The translations under genes were made by a program, and so were the position numbers. Shown in pieces: positions 56,131-64,000 of a stretch of DNA of 64,000 nucleotides; the stretch's first letter is position 1, and every line of letters begins with the position of its first letter. The stretch is from contig CM049308.1 in the NCBI GenBank assembly GCA_026874595.1, positions 96,332,624-96,396,623 of the forward strand. Reading direction: 5' to 3'. Source of the stretch: Sipunculus nudus (Eukaryota > Annelida > Sipuncula > Golfingiida > Sipunculidae). The notes below the pieces were generated by a model. It saw only the letters and a program-made list of their open reading frames with translations. It was not told the origin of the DNA and did not search any database.

Positions 56131-59100
56131 ATCCATAATGTAACCTTAGTGAACTTATATGGGCCAGAGTTGTTTCTGGATCTTATGAATACATTAACTA
56201 ACTTACATACAGATAAACTGATTATTGCTGGTGATTTTAATGTAACAATAAACCCTACAGTTGATAAAGAAGGTGGAAATAAACACACTCAAGAAAAATC
56301 AAGACAGACAGTATTACAATGGATGGAACTTGCACAATTGACAGACAACTTGAGAGCACAACATCCAGGGACACTTATTTACACATGGCATAGGCACAAC
56401 CCAAAACCTGTGTTTTGTCGCCTAGATTACTTTCTAAATAGTGATAGTCTGTGTAATTACATTTATAGTTCTGACATTGATAGTGGATATAAAACAGATC
56501 ATTCACTGATAAATATAGGTTTAATGTCAAGTGATCACCCACGTGGGCCAGGTTACTGGAAACTCAACTGTTCTCTCCTTGAAGATGAGACTTATATAAA
56601 ACATATTAAAGAATGTATAAAAATGACTGTAAAATATAATATAGAAGCTAACCTAGCCACACTGTGGGATACATTAAAATGTCAAATAAGAGGTGAAAGC
56701 ATAGCTTATGCTACTAACAAAAAGAAAAAAATTGTTGATAAATTAATTTTATTAGAGAAAGAAATGCGCAAAGCCCAGTTCCAGTATAATAAAACTAAAA
56801 ACTTACAAGATAAATGCAAATGGGAAATAACAGTAAATAATCATAAATCCTTCATTGAGAAACAAACCAGGGGAGCTGTAGTCAGATGCAGATCCCTATG
56901 GTTCTTTGAAGGAGATAAACCAACAAAATATTTTCTTAATTTAGAAAAATGAAACTTTGAACAAAAATCAATTCTTAAGTTGAAAGATAAAAAAGGAAAA
57001 CTCATTAAGGACACAACACTAATTTTAAAAGAACAGTTTCAGTTTTATAAAGATTTATATACACCAGTTGAAACTCAAGTTGGCTGTACCCACCAGTTTA
57101 TAACAAAAGAGGAATTAATATACAATAAATGAAGAGGAGGCACTCATTTGTGAAGGAGATCTTTCTCCGTCTGAATTTCATAAAACAATAAAATCAATAA
57201 AACACCAGGGCCTGATGGATTCCCAGAAGAATTTTATCAAAAATTTTGGTTGGATTTTAAAAAATTACTTTATGAATGCTATTAAATATTCTTTTAACAA
57301 CAATACAATCCACTGTGATCAAACAGGTTTTATGAAAAATAGATATTTTGGAGAAAATATAATCAAAATTACAGATATATTTGCACATTCAAACAAACAT
57401 AAAATATCAATAGATTTTGAAAAAGCCTTTGATTTTTTAGAATGGCCCCACATTCAAAATACATTAGATTTACTAAATTTTGGACCACATTTTAGGAAAT
57501 GGGTACAAGTACTTTATTCAAATATTAACAGTTGTGTCATAAATAGAGGATGGGCAACTACATACTTTCCTATAAGGAGGGGTCTAAGGCAAGGTTGCCC
57601 CTTGTCTCCCTATTTATTTATACTAGCCACAGAAATTTTAGCTGTTAAGATAAGGAATAATGCAAAAATTAAAGGTTTAAATATTGGGGGTTATGAACAC
57701 AAATTAATTAAATATGCAGATGATACAGTTGTTACTCTCACTGGTGGTTCCCAGTCTGTTAAAGAACTTCTTAGAACATTTGAAATGTTTCACAAAATCT
57801 CTGGACTAAAAGTAAATGTTGAAAAATCTGTAGTCATGCCTATGACACTTTATGCTGATGAACAAGATAATATAGAAAGGTTAGGTCTGAATGGAGCACT
57901 GAACCAGTATTTTGGGAATATCTGTCCATCCTGACTGGAGAAAAATGAAAGACATTAATTATAAAGAAATCCTCAGCAAAATTAAAACAATAATACAAGT
58001 ATGGTCATACAGAGGTATGTCACTGTCAGGGAAAATTACCATTAAAAAAGCCCACATCCTATCACAACTATGTATATGCACTGCAAGTGTTACCAAATCC
58101 ATCCTTAGCTTATATAAATGATATTGAAGCCTTACTTTGGAAATTTATATGGGGTAAACAAGACAGGATAAAACGAACTACTCTTATAGCACCAGCAGAA
58201 AAAGGGGGACTAGATATGGTACATTTGAAATCTAAATTTGATTCTTTAAAAATTTCTTGGGTAAAGCGTTTCTTGTCGGGCCCCTTGGATGAAGGTTGGA
58301 GGCAAATTGTTAATTTACAATTTAAGAGACTGGGCTCTTACCTATTCAAATGTAACCTTAAGTCATGTGATACAGATAAATTTGATAAAAAATGCAATCC
58401 ATATTGGAGAGATGTTTTAAATGCATGGTGCAAATACAATTTCAAAAATGTATATACTCCTGACGAAATTTTAAGCCAAGAGTTATTTTTCAACTCTCAT
58501 ATCAAAATAGATAAAACAACCGTGTATAATAAAGAATTATATAATGCAGGTGTAACAAAATTGTATGATGTTTTGAAATATAATCGTAAAAAACTATATA
58601 TTCCAGTTACATGCAGAACTTGTAGACTGTAAAAAAGCAAAAATTAACAAAATGCAGTATTTGTGTTTAATCGATGCTATCCCAGCTGTTTGGAAAAAAA
58701 CTGTGATAACTTGTATAAACATGGATAACTACAGTCCATATAAACCAAAAATTGAAACACTAATGAACATCAAGAAAGTTACACAAAAGGTTTATAATGA
58801 TTTAATTCTAACAGTCTGTACAGTACCTAAGAAGGCTATTGAAAAGTGGTCTAAAGAAATGCAATGTGATTGTCAAGATTTAGTATTTGAAGCCTTCAAG
58901 AACATTAAAAGAACTACAGTATTAGAAGTGTTAAGAATGTTTCAGTTCAGAATAATTCACAGAAATATAACTCTCAACCCTTTTTTATATACGATAGGTA
59001 AAGCTGATAGTGAGCTCTGCTCACTCTGTAAAAAAGAGAAGGAAACAACTCTTGTGCATATATTTTATAGTTGCTGAGTAACACAGACCATATTATCACA

Positions 59101-59800
59101 ATTAAAAAAATGGCTCGCAAATTTACATGTTATAATACCTGAAAGTAGCTTCAGTATGAAGTCTGTTATCTTCAGCTACAACAACAATCCTCTGTTAGAC
59201 ACCCTCACACTATTAGTTAAACGATTTGTATATGTGAGTAAATGTAAAGCTATCATGCCAAAATACATCACATACCAATCATATGTCAAACAGATCTATA
59301 CCATAGAAAGAAATATTGCTTATAAGAATGGTAACATATCCCTACATTATAAAAAGTGTGATGAAATGTTTTCTGAAACCTCAACTTAGCAGTTGTCCCC
59401 CCCCCCCAATCATTTCTTTCTTCTCTCTCTCTTGTGTTTTTTTTATCATGATAACCCCCCTTTCTCCACCCTGAGATCATCTTCATGCAACCATGACAAA
59501 ATTTAAACAAGTTGATAACGTTTATTTTTAAATATATACTAAAATACTTGTGCAAGAGACATTCTGTTCTTACTGTAAGTTTGACTATATACGTATTATG
59601 TTTTATTTCATGTACTTTGTTTCACGCAGCATTTATCTCTTAAGTATGACTCTTTCCCTATTCTACGTACTACTTTGCTGCGTCACTTGTGTTTTGCTTG
59701 TATTGTATTGTCATATTATTTGTTGTAAGTCGCTTTGTGATTGTATTGTACTGTTATAGTAGTTTCCTTTTTGTAAGATGATTTATAGAATAAAAAAAAA
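56131..59800 (+). pseudogene. Dead Tx1/L1-like LINE, 5'-truncated, with poly-A
   Basis: It starts inside the APE endonuclease (NVTLVNLYGPE, then KLIIAGDFNVTINPTVDKEG, TWHRHNPKPVFCRLDYFLN, SGYKTDHSLI). After KYFLNLEK comes a stop, then KTPGPDGFPEEFYQKFW. A gap in the RT follows, then CDQTGFMKNRYFGENIIK, ISIDFEKAFDFLEW, GLRQGCPLSPYLFILA and KYADDTVVTL (catalytic YADD). The C-terminal part is frameshifted several times (ALLWKFIWGKQDRIKRT, LCSLCKKEKETTLVHIF at 58652-59077). It ends in AATAAAAAAAAAAGA at about 59790-59800. DQTGF, the SIDFEKAFD form and the C-terminal FQFRIIHRN point to the L1/Tx1 group. It lacks ORF1 and part of the RT, so it is inactive. Confidence 0.92.
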
Positions 59801-60818
59801 AGATATATACAGAGAGACTCATCAATCCTTCCACCTGTTAAGTGGGGATATATGGCTACTGTATACATATGATAAAATAAAAAATTAGGTTTATTAAAAT
59901 AATTGGATCTCATTAGACAAATGTGTAAACTGTTGAACTGTCAAAAACTTATCAAAAAGGTAACCAATGGAAACACATGGTCGGATCTCAAAATATTATT
60001 TGCAACAATTCCTTTAATCATATCAACCAACCAAGGCCAAGATTACCTTTTCCGATCAGACTTTATCTACTTTTTATAATATTTTAGATTTTAACCTTCC
60101 AGGTGTTTAATACTGTTGAATGCTCAATCCCTCTCTCTGTCTCTCTCTCTCTCCTTTTCTCTCTACATCCACCTCCTTGCTGCCCTCACTGTTCCCTTCT
60201 CCGAACCCAATCCATATGTCAGCCTCAGTAAACAAGAACAAGATGAATCGGATATATTCATACTTTAATATTTTATATAACTATTCGTCCATAGGTACTT
60301 ATGTACATGCCAGAAATTATGTCAATATTGTGTAATATGTAGACATAATGGGCATCAAAATAATGTACCTTGTCATGACTGAAGATTTATTGTGTCATAC
60401 AGTCACAAATTCATAAATCCCCTCATCAGCATAGTAAATCATAACATCATATCTGTCAAATTGAAATCTTGCAGACTTCCATACACTTTAGATCCTTCAA
60501 CAAATAGCCTTATCATCATTCATCATTCTACAACTGCTTATTACTGCTGTCATTGCATTCATATTTGCTCAAATATATCGCAATTTTCAACCCCTCCTAA
60601 ATAGATAAAAAATAAACCACTATATTTTACTCTATTACTCCATCAGTCAGATTATTTCATTTATCATTTACTCACATATTACATAACATTCCTTTATATA
60701 GCCCAACATGTCCATGACATTCATAAGCTTTATCGACTCGATATAGTATCACAATGGACAAACATTTATAGTCCAATCACGATCAGCTGAGCGCCGTGAC
60801 CAATGGGTCCCTTGTTTT

Positions 60819-63603
60819 CTTTTCAGTGAGGGCACGTTATTTTACTTGATATTCCCTGACGATATGTTGGCGCATCACGTGACAAATCGTATTTTTAAAG
60901 ATTTTCTGTCATTTCCAAAGTATTAAGGCCATTATTTTTTAATTAATTGTTTCTCGAACGGATCTGAAAATTCTTTAGGGCAGGAGGAGGGAAAAAATAA
61001 ATATTGAAAAAAAAAACTATTATCGTTAATTATTTTGTTACGGAGTTGTCATTAATATGCTTTTGACCATTGTAAACTAAAATAAATAAAAGAAGATACT
61101 TTTTAAATTATTTTATAAGCTGTTATCATAACAAAAATTTTGTACATTTAGTTACCATTTTTCTAACCATGAAAAACTTATCAACGTACAAAAAAATAAA
61201 TCCCCCTCATATGCAGATAAAAATATTATGATCATAACAGTCAACACAAATGAAAGGCTTTGTCAAACAGTAGGCATTTAGGATAACAAGGATAATTTAC
61301 AATCAAAATACTTTTTTTTCAGATAACAACAGTTCAAACTTTTAAGGTAAAGCTTTGTTACAATTTTAAATCATGGTGCATGGCCTTTAGTGTCAGAGGA
61401 ATGTAACACATTTAGAGGAACTAAACAGAGATGTTACAGATAAGATGAAAAAGTGAATGTCGATATATTATTCCATGAATCTGTCACAAAATTTCACTGT
61501 ATAGCTTTTCTCTGTTAATTTTTGAAAAGGTAAATAAACGGCAACTTTATATTAAAATGAAAATACTTTAGCAACATTATTTGAGGTCTGAATAACTTAA
61601 GAGTAAATAATTCCCCCCACAAAATACTTATTATGGTTTCTTATCAGGCACTCTATTGACAGATGCAAGATATAAGACTTTTCCATTTGTAACATATTTT
61701 TTTTATTTGAAATTAACTTATTTCATATGTGAACAAAAACTGTATCTTAAAATCAAGGAGAAAACTGTCTGTTCAATGTTAGATTAATAAAATATTTCAA
61801 GAATAAGACTTTTACCCTTCATTGGAATATGAAATGAAACACTGCATGTTTGATGAAATGCCACCAACAGTATATTCTCTATCTTTATTCGCGGCTTAAG
61901 TTAGAAAACTAGGGCTCTAAAACAATCCCCGTGGCATTAAGATAAGCATGTGGATGTATCATTCATTAAAAAATATTCACTAGATGTTTGTTATTTCTCA
62001 TCATCTGTATGTTCTCTTTTAAATAATATTATAAAACAATACGTATCTTGTCAAAATGCCTGCTTGATTGACCGACTGCTACCGCTATGTCTTGCAAGCT
62101 TCATTACCTGACGATGTCAATACCCGTGGCATTTAGAAACGTTTGCGGATGTATCACTCAATGGAATTTAATAAATCCCTTTCTGTTTGAATTCACCTTT
62201 AAGTAATATTTATAAAACAACAATCACAACGTGATAAAAATTGGAGTGAATCTTGTTGAATCAACCACGAAAATGACCTGTAAATTTGGATTTCACAGCA
62301 GGACAGATTTTGGGGACGCAATTTCGATAGCACGGTGAAGTCAAGGGTCAGAGCTTAACTGGGCCGCTGACATCAACCAGCAAAGGATTTCAACACAGCT
62401 TTTTATATGTTCAGTTTTAACTGGAAATCAATTTGAAATGAAAACCGAGCATTCAGCCACGACTCCGGACATGATATATTCTTCTATCAGGATACACAAA
62501 TCGTATGGGATCATATGCTAAATCAAATGTGAACGATCCCCGGGACAATGGTCTCCAAAACTGGTCCCAATATGCCTGCGAAACCATGTGCTTATTGAGA
62601 ACAGAATTAACGCAATACAAAAAGCGCTTTAACAGAAATTAAAAATGTCTCCCTGGCGTAATGAGTGGTTCCTCTCTCTCTTAATGAGGATTCCTTTCCC
62701 AGAGTCCTTGTCTGTCATGACGGCCGAAGCAACGAATTCAGTATCGAAAGTACTGAGTTGTGTTCGATCGAAATCGTCCTGACAGCTTGCATTTCCAATT
62801 AGGGCTCATTATCTAAACACATATATGCACGGAAGTCGGCAATATTCGTTAGGAGTACCGTTTAATGTCTTAGGTAATGCAAATGAGTTGACATGAGTCA
62901 AATGAACCCTGGGAAGGAAACGGAGCGCCACCGTTTGTCGGTCCTAGAGACTTTACTATATATCGTCTGTCCAGCCACATGGCATGCCACATGGCATGGT
63001 TCCCGTGGTGACCAAGTCGGGTGTTTTGTCACCTGAATTAGCGACAAGCGCCGAAGTCAATCAAACAATCGTTGGTTCATTTCACACAAAAGTTCAACGA
63101 AAATTTGGCAGAAACACGTGGGATAATGTTGATTTAAATAATATTTAGAAGACTGCCTTGTTAGCGTGCCCGGCGGAAATTTAAAAAAAATGTAAAATTT
63201 CATTTTTACTTTTATTTCATTTTTCCGGTTTTTAGGGTCGGCGGGTTCGAGAAACGACAAATAAAAAATGGCCTGATGCATTATGATATATCTAGGGGAT
63301 GCCGCGCGTAAGACGTAACAGCCATTAACCCTATATGACGTGCGCGTTAAACAATCATTTCCGTCTTCTGAAACACCTGTGAGAGTCGGTAACAGCCGTA
63401 GTTACCCAAATAATAACTGTGCTGACATCGTCAAACGAAAGGACCAAGAGACAATACAAATCCTAAATATTTGACAAACTATGCAGTCTGACGTCAGCTG
63501 TTATTTTGCTGAAAAGTTATCACGGTTTTCATGTGTCAAAACAAACAGATGTTTGTGACCTGGAAGGTGCTGTCAGTTTCAAACTCGTGGGTACTTTTGA
63601 TCA
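60819..63603. other. No gene recognised; CpG content rises after 62.2 kb
   Basis: 60819-62200 is AT-rich non-repetitive DNA. From about 62250 to 63560 CpG dinucleotides become more frequent (for example CACGGTGAAG, GATCGAAATCG, GCCGCGCGTAAGACG, GACGTGCGCG) with no tandem or mobile repeat, which could be regulatory sequence or the 5' region of a gene beyond the right edge. No supported exon was found. Confidence 0.4.
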
Positions 63604-63922
63604 GGCCAAAGCAAAAAAAAGGTATGGTTCTCAGGCACTTTTTATCTGAAATCAGTTCGGGCGGGCGATATTTTATTTTTTAACCTTTTTGTATGTTTCG
63701 ATAAAAATGTCATATGATCAGGGAAAAACACGAGAACAACAGAATTTTAAGGCTAAATAGGTAAAGGCACTACATTTCAAAGGAAATCTGACCAAAATTG
63801 TATTATTTTATCTTCTCGAAAGACGAAAATCAAAATAAAAATTGATGATGCTGTGGGGGAGGGGTTAAAATTGACGCGGGCGGTGCCTGAGAACCATACC
63901 TTTTATTTTTTTTTTTTTTGCC
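63604..63922 (-). mobile_element. Harbinger-like MITE, copy B
   Basis: It carries the same terminal inverted repeats as 44585-44929 (GGTATGGTTCTCAGGCAC and GTGCCTGAGAACCATACC). Internal sequence (CATTTTTATCGAAACATA read on the minus strand, CGCCCGCCCG) matches copy A in reverse orientation. The flanks are TCA and TAA, so the target duplication is imperfect. It is 319 bp with no coding capacity. Confidence 0.83.
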
Positions 63923-64000
63923 TAACAACGCAATTCTTTCAATTGAAGCAGGCAAAACTCATATTTTGACCTAACACTCGGCAAAAAAAAATTTTTGACT

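Larger units (their letters stand above)
53561..60818 (+). mobile_element. HINE-like dispersed repeat, copy 6 (5' part missing, split by a LINE)
   Basis: It begins mid-element at TATTAGAAATCTATTTTCAC, continues through modules near 53940, 55240 and 55990, is interrupted by the LINE at 56131-59800, then resumes AGATATATACAGAGAGAC. It ends GATCAGCTGAGCGCCGTGAC then CAATGGGTCCCTTGTTTT. About 3.6 kb is its own sequence. Modules contain TA, GA, C and CT microsatellites (53970-54060, 54263-54302, 55493-55620, 55743-55795). Confidence 0.78.

Overview
The window is animal nuclear DNA, not bacterial or viral. Genes are split by GT-AG introns, CpG-poor AT-rich DNA dominates, and there are non-LTR retrotransposons, TIR mini-elements, a tRNA-derived SINE and very many tandem arrays. 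The dispersed repeat that starts at AGCTCAGCTGACTATAAGTC and ends at GACCCATGGGTCCCTTGTTT, together with its TCCG microsatellite, looks to me like mollusc, most likely bivalve, DNA. That assignment is recognition, not proof.

Layout. 0-5 kb: a candidate minus-strand gene (an ATGGCGGC start at 3834 and an internal exon at 373-445 in matching phase), a G-rich satellite, a hAT-like mini-element and a possible two-way promoter. 5-31 kb: the 3' nine coding exons (10850-30811) of a plus-strand C2H2 zinc-finger gene. Its introns are filled by tandem arrays, one SINE and three copies of the dispersed repeat. 31-38.7 kb: a 26-bp minisatellite split in two by a fourth copy, then a 21-bp minisatellite. 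39.5-42.7 kb: an old CR1/jockey-like retrotransposon interrupted by a second, 5'-truncated one. 43.6-44.1 kb: a third reverse transcriptase relic on the minus strand. 44.6-49.1 kb: a Harbinger-like mini-element, a promoter-like patch, a two-exon coiled-coil gene with a pogo-like mini-element in its intron, and a 72-bp array starting at its stop codon. 49.7-51.1 kb: a 43-bp array. 51.7-60.8 kb: two more dispersed-repeat copies, one split by a dead Tx1/L1-like LINE. 60.8-64 kb: mostly unexplained sequence ending in a second Harbinger-like mini-element.

The most striking pattern is in the zinc-finger gene. Several tandem arrays are built from its own splice junctions. A 54/55-bp array (about 80 units) repeats the acceptor and start of the exon at 10850. 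A 70-bp array (about 40 units) repeats the acceptor and start of the exon at 25514. Three 82-bp units repeat the donor side of the exon at 14636. Other arrays end within about 60 bp of the acceptors of three more exons. In the second gene, a 72-bp array starts from the stop codon. The dispersed repeat itself has short subterminal inverted repeats, a 3' palindrome, T-rich insertion points and internal repeats, which fits a Helentron-associated (HINE/DINE-like) non-autonomous element; this is an inference.
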